Below are positions 55,911 to 64,000 of a stretch of DNA of 64,000 bases, piece by piece. Source of the stretch: DATGJX01 sp963830545 (GTDB taxonomy: Bacteria > Vulcanimicrobiota > Vulcanimicrobiia > Vulcanimicrobiales > Vulcanimicrobiaceae); NCBI GenBank assembly GCA_963830545.1, contig CAWHMK010000001.1:1488001-1552000 (forward strand), given 5' to 3'. Position 1 is the first letter of the stretch; each line of letters opens with the position of its first letter. A program made the translations under genes and the position numbers. Under the pieces are notes generated by a model that saw only the letters and a program-made list of their open reading frames with translations, was not told where the DNA came from and searched no databases.

Positions 55911-56726
55911 ATGTTCCGCAAATTGATCTTCGTGCTCTGTGCCGTGTCGCTCACGCTGGCTTCATGCGGTCGTCAAGTTACTCCGGACCGAACGGGAACT
56001 TCCGGGGGTGGACTGCAGCCCGGCTACATGGAGGTCAAATTCAACACCGCCCAGGTGATGAATTTTACGACGGTCTGGTACGTCATCGCGCTCGACACGG
56101 ACGGCAGCGGCGTCCAGCCTTACGCGTTCAACGGAAACCCGCAGCAAAACTGGCTCGGGTATTCGTTCGAAATCATCGTGTATCAGCTGCCCGGGCAGAC
56201 GAGTCCCAGCGCCTCGCTCGTTCAATTCGTCAGCCAGCAGAGCGTCGGCGGCGGCACGCTGAAATATCCGACCCAGCCGTTCACTATCAATCCTCAACAG
56301 CTCCAGTTGATTCCGAATTGCAACGGGCAACAAACGCAGTTCTGCGTTATCGTCGATCGGCATGTCTTCAGTGGTTTAGGACCGGGGACGGCAACGCCCT
56401 CACCGACGCCGTCGCCCACCACGTCGCCATCAGCATCGCCAAGCGCTTCGCCCAGCGCATCGCCGTCACCGCCCGCCATAGGCGGCGTGTGGAACGTCAA
56501 CTGGTTCACGGTCGCACCGGCCGGCGGCCCGCAAGCGGGCGGCCAGGTGATCGATGCACCGGGGCCGCAGGGCGCGAACGACCTGCACTGGCTGCCGCCG
56601 AACGGCACGTACGACACTACGACCTCATTCGACTTCGTGTGGAACGCCGTACCGCCGCCGGGCTGGCCGCAAGTTTCGGACCCGGCCGCGCAGATTGCGG
56701 GCGGCGAAGTACTCAACGTTCCGTAA
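55911..56726 (+). CDS. lipoprotein with Pro/Ser-rich linker
   Basis: 271 aa from ATG 55911 behind GGAGGTG. Lipobox LTLASC (Cys near 19). A beta-rich N-terminal domain (EVKFNTAQVMNFTTVWYVIALD, YSFEIIVYQLPGQTS) is joined by a linker rich in SP, TP and SA repeats (about 162-190) to a short C-terminal part (FDFVWNAVPPPGWP). The same linker style occurs in the LptD protein nearby. Function unknown. Confidence 0.75.
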   Translation: MFRKLIFVLCAVSLTLASCGRQVTPDRTGTSGGGLQPGYMEVKFNTAQVMNFTTVWYVIALDTDGSGVQPYAFNGNPQQNWLGYSFEIIVYQLPGQTSPSASLVQFVSQQSVGGGTLKYPTQPFTINPQQLQLIPNCNGQQTQFCVIVDRHVFSGLGPGTATPSPTPSPTTSPSASPSASPSASPSPPAIGGVWNVNWFTVAPAGGPQAGGQVIDAPGPQGANDLHWLPPNGTYDTTTSFDFVWNAVPPPGWPQVSDPAAQIAGGEVLNVP

Positions 56727-56743
56727 CGGGGTAAACGTGCCGC

Positions 56744-56905
56744 ATGCAGCAAACTATCGAATGCGCGCACGACTTGTGTCAGTGCACCATCACGGCGGAA
56801 ATGCAAGTCGCGGAATACTGCAGTCAAACCTGCAAAGACGCCGAGGAAAACGGCATCGAAACGGATGCGTGCGCGTGCGGCCATCCGCAGTGCGACGTTC
56901 CCTAA
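56744..56905 (+). CDS. small metallothionein-like protein
   Basis: 53 aa, found by reading between genes. Cys7, His9, Cys12, Cys14 near the start; YCSQTC (Cys26, Cys30) in the middle; CACGHPQC (Cys43, Cys45, His47, Cys50) at the end. The order matches cyanobacterial/pseudomonad SmtA/BmtA metallothioneins: a first Cys cluster, YCS-x-x-C, then CGH-x-x-C. It probably binds zinc, cadmium or copper. Starts 18 bases after the lipoprotein stop, so likely in the same transcript. Confidence 0.75.
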   Translation: MQQTIECAHDLCQCTITAEMQVAEYCSQTCKDAEENGIETDACACGHPQCDVP

Positions 56906-56976
56906 CGCTCGCGAACGCTCGCGCGAACGCTTGTCATCGTGAGCTTGTCCACGACCCCGAGCCGGTCGACCGTAGT

Positions 56977-59446
56977 TTACGGACCGGAATAATTGAAGCC
57001 GTTGAATGAGGACGGAATGATCGAGCCGCCGCTCGTGTTTATGCCGAAGCCGGCGGCGTGCGACGGGAACGCGAGTAGGCTGAGCGTCAAGTTGACGGTG
57101 CGAGAGTTTTGGTTGTACTGGACCTGCATTTGGTAGCAGTCGCCGATGATACGGCTGTAGTACACGCTCTTGTTTTCGATCGCCGTCTTGTTCTTCCAGT
57201 CGACGTCTCCGACGAATTGCAGCCAGGCGCCGCGTCCGAACGGCGTTGCGAACTGCACGTTCGTCGAAGGAAAGCCCATACCGGGCCCCGGCACGAACGT
57301 GCCTTGCAACGCCAAGTACGATCGTGCCGACGGTCGCGTCGCCAATTGATAGCCGACGGGCTGCGCCTGCCCGTTGAACGAGGTCGTGAAATCGAGCGTC
57401 AAGTTGTAGACGTCGCCGTTGAACAGGCGAAAGATGTCCGACGCGTACTTCGTATTTTGACTGTTTTGCAGATCGAGCGTAGAAAACGGCACCGTTCCCG
57501 GGCCGTTGTAATTGTTTTCGTTATACGAAATATTGTTCGATGCGTGCGTGCCGATTGGCGTGGTCAGCGTCATCTGCTGCTCCACGCTGGCTTTCAAATC
57601 GCCCGTGCCGTACGCGAATTGATGCACCGTCGCGTTTGCGCTGAAGTCGCCGAGCAGCGAACGAAAGAGAACCGGACCCATCGTTAAACCGAGATCCGCG
57701 CGCGCGGTCGTTTCCGGGGTTTGCGGCTCGCTGTATTCGCCGATCGTCAGCGTCGGGGCGATCGGGAAGATGAAATGCGACATGAACAGGTTGGGCCGGA
57801 TTTGCAACTCGGGTTCCTTGTTGACGCCATAGGGCTGCTGCGCAAACGTCTTATCGAACGTGAGCAGATAATCTGCGAGGCGATTCGCCCAATGCAGTTG
57901 ATCGTCGACGTTTCCGGTCGAGTTTTGGCTGAAAAACTGCCCGTAGGTCGATTGGCTGCGCGTCAAACTTCCGGTGAAGCTGTTTTGCAGAGTCGGACTG
58001 AAACTTCGCGTATCCGAGAAACCGAATCCGTCGGACGAGGCTTGTCCGGAGGTAACCGACTGATGATACGTGTAGCCTTTGACTCTCCAAACCGTTCGCG
58101 TGCGTGACGGTCGCATTGGCGCTGCTGGTCGGCGGAAAGTTGGCCAGCGGGCCATAGTTGCCCTGGTATGAGTAACTCAGTTGGCCGCGCAGCGCATTCG
58201 AGAAATTTTCCTGATCTTGCGCCGCAACGTTGTACTGCGTCGTGCCGAGCAAACGGTTTGCGATTCGCTGCAGGTTCAAATTCGCCGTGCGCTTTCCGCT
58301 GCGGGGGCTGATGGTGCCGTTGTACCCGAGCGTCGTGCCTTGTTTGGTGTAGAACTCGATGGTGTAATACCCGTAATAATACTGATCTTTTCCGAAACCG
58401 ATGCGCGCGCGCACGTAAAAGCCCTGATACTGATTGTAGCCCAGCTCCGGGAAGAACTGCGGACGCTGGCGTTCGTCGCCGACGCTGCGCAGCGGAATCA
58501 CGACGCGCGGCAGCCAGAACACGGCTGCGGCTCCCAGCCAGAGTATCGCTTTCGATATGACGATGCGATCGCCGGGAATGACGTCGATCGTCCGTCCCGT
58601 GATATGATAACCGGCGCGCGGGCGCTCGCACGTCGTGACGCTTGCGAAATCGCCGTGCGAGACGCCGTGCTGATCGGAATGCATGTCTTTCGCGGTGAAA
58701 TAAACCAGGCCGCGCTCGACGCCTTGCGAGCTTTCCCCGCGACCGTTGAAGAGATTGGCTTTTTCGGCGACCGTATCGAAGGTGATCCGTTCCGCGTACA
58801 AGATCGAATTCTTGGTGTTGTCGATGATGTACGGATTGCCGGTTACGGTAATCGTACGAACGCCGTCGTAATGCGCGCGGTCTCCCACGAGCACTTCATT
58901 TTGATAAAAGATATGAACGTTGCCGGTGGCATCTCCCGGTTGCCCCGGCTTCGTGCTGCCCGTGATCTTGTCGGCCATGACCGCCACCATGCCCGGTTTG
59001 AGCGTCGGAACTGCGCTGGCCTGGGGCGATGGAACCGGCGTGACTTCTTGCGCCGGTGCGATCGACGGCGTCGCCGGCGGGCGGGTCAAAAAGATCGGCC
59101 CCGGGCTGCCGCTCGGGGCGGGCGTCGGCGTTGGAACGGGCGGCGGAGTAACGGCCGGCGATCCGGAGGGGAACGGCGTGGCGTACGGTTCGCCCGGCGC
59201 GACCGGGACCGGCGAAAATGACGGCGAGGGGCTCGGCGAAGGCGTCGCGCTTTGTTCGGCTTGCGCGACCTCCTCGGTCGAGTCGGCGTTGCTGCTGCAC
59301 GGCTGACCATCGAGCAGTGCCAGTGCGCGCATCGACTGCGGATCGTCGAACGTTTGCGCGGCTCCGGGTGCGCAAAACGCGGCCATCAGGGCAAACGTCA
59401 GCGCGAGAGGACCGCCGAAGGCGAGCAGGCACGCGAGCGCGCGCAT
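56977..59446 (-). CDS. lptD: LptD/OstA-like outer-membrane LPS assembly protein (frameshift near 58094)
   Basis: About 822 aa in two frames. Signal peptide, then a linker of SP/TP/PSP repeats (about 65-140), an OstA-type periplasmic domain (VAVMADKITGSTKP, GNVHIFYQNEVLVGDRAHYDG) and a C-terminal beta-barrel (alternating aromatic strands such as FYVRARIGFGKDQYYYGYYT, and NLTLDFTTSFNGQ). The break is at GAGAGTC (removing one A gives ANGLEVKGYTYHQ); this is the one lesion not explained by AGCT. It would insert LPS in the outer leaflet with LptE-like help not seen here. Start ATG 59446 or GTG 59473. Confidence 0.75.
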
Positions 59447-59476
59447 GTTGCGGCGGTATGCAGGCAAGCCCACCGG

Positions 59477-60623
59477 TTACTGCTCTTCGCTCCAGAGCAG
59501 CGCCAAGCCGGCCACGGCGAAGATCACGTTCGGGATCCAGGCTGCAAGGTACGGGTTCATGCGTCCGGTGCCCCCGAACGCAGCAGCGGCTTCCGTCATC
59601 ACGAAGTACACGAAGAACGCAAGAATTGCCATGGCCATTCCCATGGCGCGTCCCTTTTTCCCGAACCGGATCGCCATCGGCAGCGCGATCAAGACGCTGA
59701 TGACGGCCGCAAACGGAAACGCGAATTTGTCCGCCAGATCCAGCTGCAGGTTTCCCAGCGCCTCGCCGCCGACGCCTTGCGAGCGCAGCGCGTTCACCTG
59801 CGCGGAAAGCTGCTTGGAGTTCATCGTGTACGCGTCGCTGTTCGCGCTGCTCAAGAATTGCGCGGCGCTCTCGCCCAGCGGCAGCCCGATCCGAAACTCC
59901 GGCGTCGTCGTTTGCGACGTTTCGTACCCGTCGGCATTGTAGAAGGTGAGGATGGCGTTCGTCAGGACGAGCGTCGCGGCTTCGACGTGCGCGGTTTTCG
60001 CTTGAATGGTCTCATTCCAGTAGCCGTTGCGCCCGGGCTTGAATATCTGCACGCCCGACATCGTGCGCCCGTCCGGGAGCACTTGGTTGACGAAGAACTC
60101 GTTGCCGGTGTCCGGATCTTTGCGGAACATCTGCGGCTCGATAGGCAGCGACGCCGTGTGATAGATGATCTGATAAAACGTTCGCGTCGAAAGGTCGACC
60201 GAGTTCGGCGCGATGTATTCGTTCATCGCCCACGTCGACAAGAACACGACAAAGCCGAACGCAAACGGCGTAACCGCAAAGCGCCACAGCGAAACGCCCG
60301 ACGTACGAATGGCGGTAATCTCGTTGTCCGCCATCAGCCGGCCTATTCCCAGCAGCGTCGCCCAAATCGTAGCGAACGGAAACGCCATCGGAATGGACTG
60401 CGGAATGCGGAAGACTACGAACCGCATCACCATGAAAAAGGGCGCGTTGCCGACCAAAATGTATTTGGCCGCCAGAAAGAAAATATTGAAGCCCCAAAAC
60501 AAAAAGAACGCGATGAACGCGAAGACGAAGGGGCCGAGGAGCTCGCCAAGGATGTACGAGTCCAGGATCGGCAGGCGCAGGCTGGCGGAGCAGGCCGCTC
60601 GGCGCCGTGCGCGCTTCGGTCAT
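59477..60623 (-). CDS. LptF/LptG-family LPS export permease (frameshift near 60581)
   Basis: About 381 aa from ATG 60623 (MTEARTAPSGLLRQ). AGGCT at 60579-60583 on the plus strand, restored to AGCT, gives LLRQLRLPILDSYILGELLG and the first TM helix. YjgP/YjgQ layout: TM1 (FVFAFIAFFLFWGFNIFF), a large jellyroll periplasmic part (MFRKDPDTGNEFFVNQVL), then three C-terminal TM helices (FPFAAVISVLIALPMAIRFG). It extracts LPS from the inner membrane with LptB and LptC. Only one member is here. Confidence 0.88.
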
Positions 60624-60654
60624 GGACGCCATGTGCGTAGCCTACGTGAAGCGG

Positions 60655-61128
60655 TTAATAGTCCCTGTATGCGCTGAGTACGCGAGCGACGTATGCTCGA
60701 GTTTCTGCGTAGGGCGGCACGCCGTGATATTGATCCACCGCGCCGGGACCCGCGTTGTATGCGGCGACCGCGAGCTCGACGTTGTTGTCGTAATGCGCGA
60801 GCAAATCGTGCAGATAGCGCGTTCCGCAATCGACGTTTTGCGCCGGATCGAATGGATTGCTGATGCCGCACGACGCCGACGTGCCCGGCATGAGCTGCAT
60901 CAGCCCTTGGGCTCCCGCAGTGCTGATGGCCGAGGGATTGCCGGCCGACTCCGCCATCACGACGGCATTGACGAGCGCCGGGGCGACCCCGTCTCGCGCC
61001 GACGCATCGTTCACGAGGCTCTGGATTTCCGAGGGATTGAGGGCATGCGGAGCGTACGGCAGGTAGCCCGCATCGCTACATCCGTACAGCAGGCTCAGCA
61101 GCAAAAACAGCCCGAGCAGGTTCCTCAT
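60655..61128 (-). CDS. lytic transglycosylase lipoprotein (SLT domain)
   Basis: 157 aa from ATG 61128. Lipobox LSLLYGC (Cys near 17). SLT domain: NAVVMAESAGNPSAISTAGAQG with the catalytic Glu in ESAGNPSA, LMQLMPGTS, AAYNAGPGAVDQYHGVPPYAET. It cleaves glycan strands to anhydromuropeptides. The longer frame to 61200 has no lipoprotein signal. Confidence 0.9.
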   Translation of the reverse strand: MRNLLGLFLLLSLLYGCSDAGYLPYAPHALNPSEIQSLVNDASARDGVAPALVNAVVMAESAGNPSAISTAGAQGLMQLMPGTSASCGISNPFDPAQNVDCGTRYLHDLLAHYDNNVELAVAAYNAGPGAVDQYHGVPPYAETRAYVARVLSAYRDY

Positions 61129-61252
61129 GCGATATCGCCTCTTCGTACCCTGAACGTGGGCCGCCTGCGATTCAGCCGCGTCCCCGCGGCATCCTAACAC
61201 GGGCGATACGATTGCGGCCAGGGGCTCGGGCCTGCAGGCCCAGGGACTCGGG

Positions 61253-61466
61253 GGCTAGAGGCGGCTCCAGGAGCTCCTGGCGCGGACGAAATGCCAGTGC
61301 GCAGTCAGGAGCGCGCGCAGGCGGCTGTGATGCAGCGCACGCAGGTGCACTACGGTTATGACCGCCCGTAAAATACGGAACGTGGGCTTGCATGCAAGAG
61401 CCGAGCCTCGGCACGTAAACCGCCGGCCCGGCGGATCCATCATCATCATGGTTGACCGCCTTAGCC
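61253..61466 (-). ncRNA. probable structured small RNA (6S-like?)
   Basis: No gene fits 61201-61500. On the minus strand a TATAAT box (61476 to 61471) sits just upstream of an RNA whose ends pair: GGCTAAGGCGG at 61466-61456 with CCGCCTCTAGCC at 61264-61253. Inside are several strong hairpins, e.g. CCGCCGG/CCGGCGG, GCCGA/TCGGC, CCGTA-TTT-TACGG and CCAGGAGCTCCTGG. A rod about 214 bases long closed by its own ends recalls 6S RNA or an SRP-type RNA. I found no conserved motif that decides between them. Confidence 0.45.
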
Positions 61467-61573
61467 TTCCATTATAGCGCATCGGGCCGGCTCCGGCACG
61501 TCATGAGGAACGAATCCGCCGCATTTGTGGGTAGCTTATCGCATCGACTTCCCCCAGCTATTTTGGAGAGAAC

Positions 61574-62068
61574 ATGATGCAGCAAATCTCGACGTGGAGA
61601 CGCTTTACGATGAGCGCCGTTCTGGCGATCGCACTCATCGCCGGCGCGTTCACCCCCGCCTGCGCATTTTTAGACAAGACCCGATTTCTAGCGCACATCG
61701 GCGTTGCGTATTTCGTCTTCCATCATTGGGTCATGAACCCGTATCGTCAAGGCGCTTTCGTCGAAGGTGCACCGCATCGAACCGCAGCGATCGTCAAAGG
61801 CGGCGTCGCGATGCTGTTTGCGGTTCACGAGTTGCACGTTTCGGAAAAGATCGCGCAGAAGAGCAAAGATCCGCTGCTTCAAAAACTCGACGCCGGCGTC
61901 GCGGGGTTGGAAAACTCGTTTGCGTCGGTCGGTCAGCGAATGAAGAGCGGAGCATTCAACGGACAAGACGTGAACGCGCTGAGCACGCAAACGTCTACGG
62001 TGGGTTCGCAAGCCGCCGCGGGAGGCGCGCCGATCAAAGACGTGGCCGTTCCAGTGCCGGGAACCTAA
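61574..62068 (+). CDS. exported protein of unknown function
   Basis: 164 aa behind TTTTGGAGAG. Signal peptide (SAVLAIALIAGAFTPACA). Mature part: DKTRFLAHIGVAYFVFHHWV, an apparent amphipathic region (AIVKGGVAMLFAVHELHVSEKIA), then Ser/Thr/Ala-rich C-terminus. Family not recognised. Confidence 0.6.
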   Translation: MMQQISTWRRFTMSAVLAIALIAGAFTPACAFLDKTRFLAHIGVAYFVFHHWVMNPYRQGAFVEGAPHRTAAIVKGGVAMLFAVHELHVSEKIAQKSKDPLLQKLDAGVAGLENSFASVGQRMKSGAFNGQDVNALSTQTSTVGSQAAAGGAPIKDVAVPVPGT

Positions 62069-62072
62069 GGCA

Positions 62073-62423
62073 TCAGCTCTTGCGCTGATGCAGCGAAAAC
62101 TTGTTGCCTTCGGGGTCGGTGGCAAAGGCTGCCTTGCAGTTCGGAAACTCGTGCAGTTCGCTCACTTCGGTCTTGTTGTCGATCAATCGCTGGCGCATTC
62201 CGGCGATGTCGTCGACCTCGAAGGCCGCGCCAGTCGACGTTCCCGGCACGTAGCCTGAGCTCTCGCCGTTGCCGATCCCGAACGCGGTCGAGCCGACGTT
62301 GAATTCGACCCAATGCTCGCCGAAGCTGTCGCCGGGCTCCAGGCCGACGACATCGCGATAGAATGCAACGGCGCGCGGAACGTCACGAACCGAATACGCG
62401 ATGAACGCCATATCTTTGACCAC
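62073..62423 (-). CDS. VOC-superfamily (glyoxalase-like) protein
   Basis: 116 aa, one VOC domain: IAYSVRDVPRAVAFYRDVVGLEPG, HWVEFNVGSTAFGIG, AAFEVDDIAGMRQRLI, FATDPEGNKFSLHQR. Probably a dioxygenase-like or resistance-type metal-binding enzyme with unknown substrate. Convergent with the upstream exported protein. Confidence 0.85.
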   Translation of the reverse strand: MVKDMAFIAYSVRDVPRAVAFYRDVVGLEPGDSFGEHWVEFNVGSTAFGIGNGESSGYVPGTSTGAAFEVDDIAGMRQRLIDNKTEVSELHEFPNCKAAFATDPEGNKFSLHQRKS

Positions 62424-62601
62424 AACATCCTCCTAGGCATCTTGCCGGCGGTCTTACTTTAGACAGTACTCATCGTTTTGCGGCGATTGCCCGTGACCCC
62501 GCCGTCTTCCGGCGCGCCACTCGCGGACGCACCGAGCCATAACGCAGCGCGTGCCGATTTCTCGCGCCATCCCGCCCCTTGCGTGTGCCGCGCCACGAGC
62601 G

Positions 62602-62630
62602 TATAGTGGTGCAAAGTGGTGCAAAGTGGT
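62602..62630 (+). promoter_or_regulatory. MraZ operator repeats
   Basis: Three direct repeats with a ten-base period, TATAGTGGT, CAAAGTGGT and CAAAGTGGT (62602-62630), just upstream of mraZ. This is close to the AAAGTGG-N3 boxes reported for MraZ in mollicutes and to the spaced TGGGN repeats of E. coli. It suggests autoregulation of the mraZ-rsmH cluster. The rest of 62424-62601 shows no gene. Confidence 0.7.
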
Positions 62631-62647
62631 GACCGAGGGAGGGAAGG

Positions 62648-63091
62648 TTGCACGCGGACCTGCCGCGCTTTACAGGCTATGTTGAGCACGCCCTTGACGA
62701 AAAGGGCCGCATCATCGTGCCCGCGCGGTTCCGCGAGCGGCTTGGCACAGGCTTCATCCTAACCATCGCTCCGCCCGACGCGTGCCTGGCGCTCTATCCG
62801 GAGGCCGCCTGGGGGGAGTTCTGCAATCGGCTCGAGGCGGCTCCCCGCAAGGACGACCGCTTCCGGCGCTTCGTCCGTCACCTGTTCGCGCACACGGAGG
62901 AGGTCGCGTGCGACTCGCAAGGACGGCTCGTGCTCCCGTCGGCTCTGCGGACCTATGCGGGGATCGACCGGGAGATCGTCTCGATCGGTTCGTTCACTCG
63001 CGTGGAGATTTGGGCGAAGGAGCGGTATGCGGCGCATGCGGCTCCCGAAGGCGAGGTCGCGGACTTTATGGCGGATCTGGGGCTGTACTGA
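62648..63091 (+). CDS. mraZ: division/cell wall cluster regulator MraZ
   Basis: 147 aa from TTG 62648 with GGGAGGGAAGG upstream. Two SpoVT/AbrB-like repeats: HALDEKGRIIVPARFRERLG and CDSQGRLVLPSALRTYAGI. MraZ is a conserved DNA-binding protein heading the dcw cluster; the repeats described at 62602 are its likely site. rsmH starts 16 bases after its stop. Confidence 0.95.
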   Translation: MHADLPRFTGYVEHALDEKGRIIVPARFRERLGTGFILTIAPPDACLALYPEAAWGEFCNRLEAAPRKDDRFRRFVRHLFAHTEEVACDSQGRLVLPSALRTYAGIDREIVSIGSFTRVEIWAKERYAAHAAPEGEVADFMADLGLY

Positions 63092-63106
63092 TGCCGGAGT
63101 GGATCG

Positions 63107-64000
63107 ATGGACCTGCATATCCCGGTGCTGTTGGAAGCGTCGCTCGAGTATTTGGCGATCCGCCCGGATGGGACGTATGTCGATGCCACATTTGGAGCGG
63201 GCGGCCACAGCCGGGCGATCTTGCAGCGCTTGCAGAGCGGCCGGCTCATTGCATTCGATGCAGATCCGCTGGCAACGCCCCGCGCGGCGGCAATCGGCGA
63301 CCCGCGTTTCACATTCGTGCCATCCAATTTTCGCGAACTTTCCGAGGCGCTCGATCGGCTTGGAATCGATCGAGTCGACGGCGTACTGTACGATTTGGGG
63401 GTTTCGTCGATGCAATTTGATGAAGCATCTCGCGGGTTTTCGTTCCGCGAATCCGCCCCGCTGGACATGCGCATGAATCCGGAAGCGGGAGTCAGCGCTT
63501 ACGAGATTCTCATGAAGTCGAGCGAGCGCGAACTGGCCGACATCTTCTTCAACTACGGTCAAGAGCGAGCGGCGCGAAAGATCGCGCGCATCATCGTGCA
63601 GCGGCGGCAGTCCGGCGCGCTTCCGAAAACGACCGTCGAATTCGCGCAGATGGTCAGCGGGCTGCTGCACCGTCCCGGCCGGCGCGAGCGCATTCATCCG
63701 GCGACGCGCGTCTTTCAAGCGCTGCGCATTGCCGTGAACGACGAGCTCGACGCGCTGCGCGATGGTCTGGACCTGGCCGTTGACCGGCTGCGCCGCGGTG
63801 CGGGCCGCGTCGTCGCCATCAGTCTTCATTCGCTCGAGGATCGCATCGTCAAACACGCGTTCCGCGAAGACGAACGACTCGAACCGCTTACGCGCAAACC
63901 CGTTCTGCCCGGCGAGGCGGAAATGCAGCGGAATCCTCGCGCGCGCAGCGCTAAACTGCGCGCCGCACAACGGAAGGCGAGTGAAATGGTAGAGAGCAAT
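63107..64000 (+). CDS. rsmH: 16S rRNA (cytosine1402-N4)-methyltransferase (runs off the window)
   Basis: 298 codons seen, open to the end of the window. HIPVLLEASLEYL, SAM-binding DATFGAGGHSRAIL, IAFDADPLA, VLYDLGVSSMQFDEASRGFS, LDMRMNP, and VISLHSLEDRIVKHAF-type motif AISLHSLEDRIVKH are all present and in one frame. It methylates C1402 of 16S rRNA in the decoding centre. The next genes of the cluster (ftsL, ftsI, mur) should follow outside the window. Confidence 0.95.
   Translation, partial: MDLHIPVLLEASLEYLAIRPDGTYVDATFGAGGHSRAILQRLQSGRLIAFDADPLATPRAAAIGDPRFTFVPSNFRELSEALDRLGIDRVDGVLYDLGVSSMQFDEASRGFSFRESAPLDMRMNPEAGVSAYEILMKSSERELADIFFNYGQERAARKIARIIVQRRQSGALPKTTVEFAQMVSGLLHRPGRRERIHPATRVFQALRIAVNDELDALRDGLDLAVDRLRRGAGRVVAISLHSLEDRIVKHAFREDERLEPLTRKPVLPGEAEMQRNPRARSAKLRAAQRKASEMVESN

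Noticed and set aside
549..60583. Programmed +1 frameshifting as a shared control mechanism
   Set aside because: The breaks go both ways (extra and missing bases), hit unrelated housekeeping genes including rpsA, polA and ftsE, and share AGCT rather than a slippery codon plus stop or pseudoknot.
61201..61480. tmRNA or RNase P RNA at this position
   Set aside because: The conserved RNase P core (GAGGAAAGTCC-type) and tmRNA ends were not found on either strand, so only a generic structured RNA is called.
1..64000. CRISPR arrays, tRNA genes, insertion sequences, prophage or integron sites
   Set aside because: No regularly spaced repeats, no T-arm-like tRNA ends, no transposase or integrase motifs were seen on reading both strands.

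Overview
The window is about 64 kb of dense, GC-rich bacterial chromosome. The organism is a diderm: it carries LptC, LptD/OstA and LptF/G-type LPS-export parts and apolipoprotein N-acyltransferase. It also has features usual in Gram-positive-like lineages: an actinobacterial-style fused 2-oxoglutarate dehydrogenase, MraZ heading a mraZ-rsmH cluster, and KGG stress proteins behind a GTTT-N15-GGGTAT promoter. Together with Pro/Ser-rich (SP)n linkers in exported proteins this fits an uncultured lineage such as Candidatus Eremiobacterota (WPS-2), but that placement is inference. No tRNA, rRNA, CRISPR array, prophage or insertion sequence was recognised.

Layout. 1-2.1 kb: end of a Lys-rich gene, then a broken GAF-GGDEF-STAND ATPase fusion. 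2.2-9.8 kb (minus): ftsE-ftsX-histidine kinase-REC/GGDEF regulator-EnvC-like M23 protein-two S41 proteases, a cell-division and peptidoglycan-hydrolysis cluster. 9.9-14.3 kb: acyl-CoA dehydrogenase, DUF695/RraB protein, peroxiredoxin, RmuC, dienelactone hydrolase. 14.4-17.8 kb: sulfur-type cassette (DsrE-like exported protein, TsdA-like dihaem cytochrome, YeiH-family exporter, LysR regulator). 18-22.6 kb: a lipoyl-lipoyl-E2-E1 2-oxoglutarate dehydrogenase in one polypeptide. 22.6-27.2 kb: prolyl oligopeptidase, LOG, SUI1, cytochrome P450. 27.4-30.3 kb: Lrp-kdd-kamA lysine-degradation operon. 30.4-34.8 kb: solute-binding lipoprotein, PAS-GGDEF-EAL protein, membrane protein. 34.8-40.5 kb (minus): exported protein, zinc-ribbon protein, FAH hydrolase, pntAA-pntAB-pntB, esterase. 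40.6-49.6 kb (plus): secreted MG-domain protein, polA, DUF192, GAF-GGDEF, mutM, rpsA, coaE. 50-53.8 kb: esterase, D-aminoacylase, two KGG proteins, lipoprotein. 53.8-61.1 kb: lptC-lnt, a lipoprotein, a small metallothionein, lptD, lptF/G, lytic transglycosylase. 61.2-61.5 kb: a probable structured RNA. 61.6-64 kb: small genes, then mraZ-rsmH.

The strongest unexpected signal is not a gene. About seventeen conserved genes are broken by one-base indels, and almost every break becomes a clean reading frame if a damaged AGCT tetranucleotide is restored (AGACT, AGTCT, AGCCT, AGGCT, AGCGT, ACT or AGT read where AGCT belongs). The corrected lengths of all the affected genes then come out as whole codons. 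This points to a systematic, motif-specific lesion: most simply basecalling error at a modified AGCT site, less likely end-joining scars at an AG^CT cleavage site. Affected genes are annotated here as single genes spanning the lesion.

Functionally, four separate GGDEF proteins, one inside the FtsEX-EnvC cluster, suggest heavy use of cyclic-di-GMP. The envelope genes describe an outer membrane with LPS and lipoproteins. Metabolism includes a TCA cycle with a fused 2-oxoglutarate dehydrogenase, fatty-acid oxidation, lysine and D-amino-acid use, and transhydrogenase-based NADPH balance.
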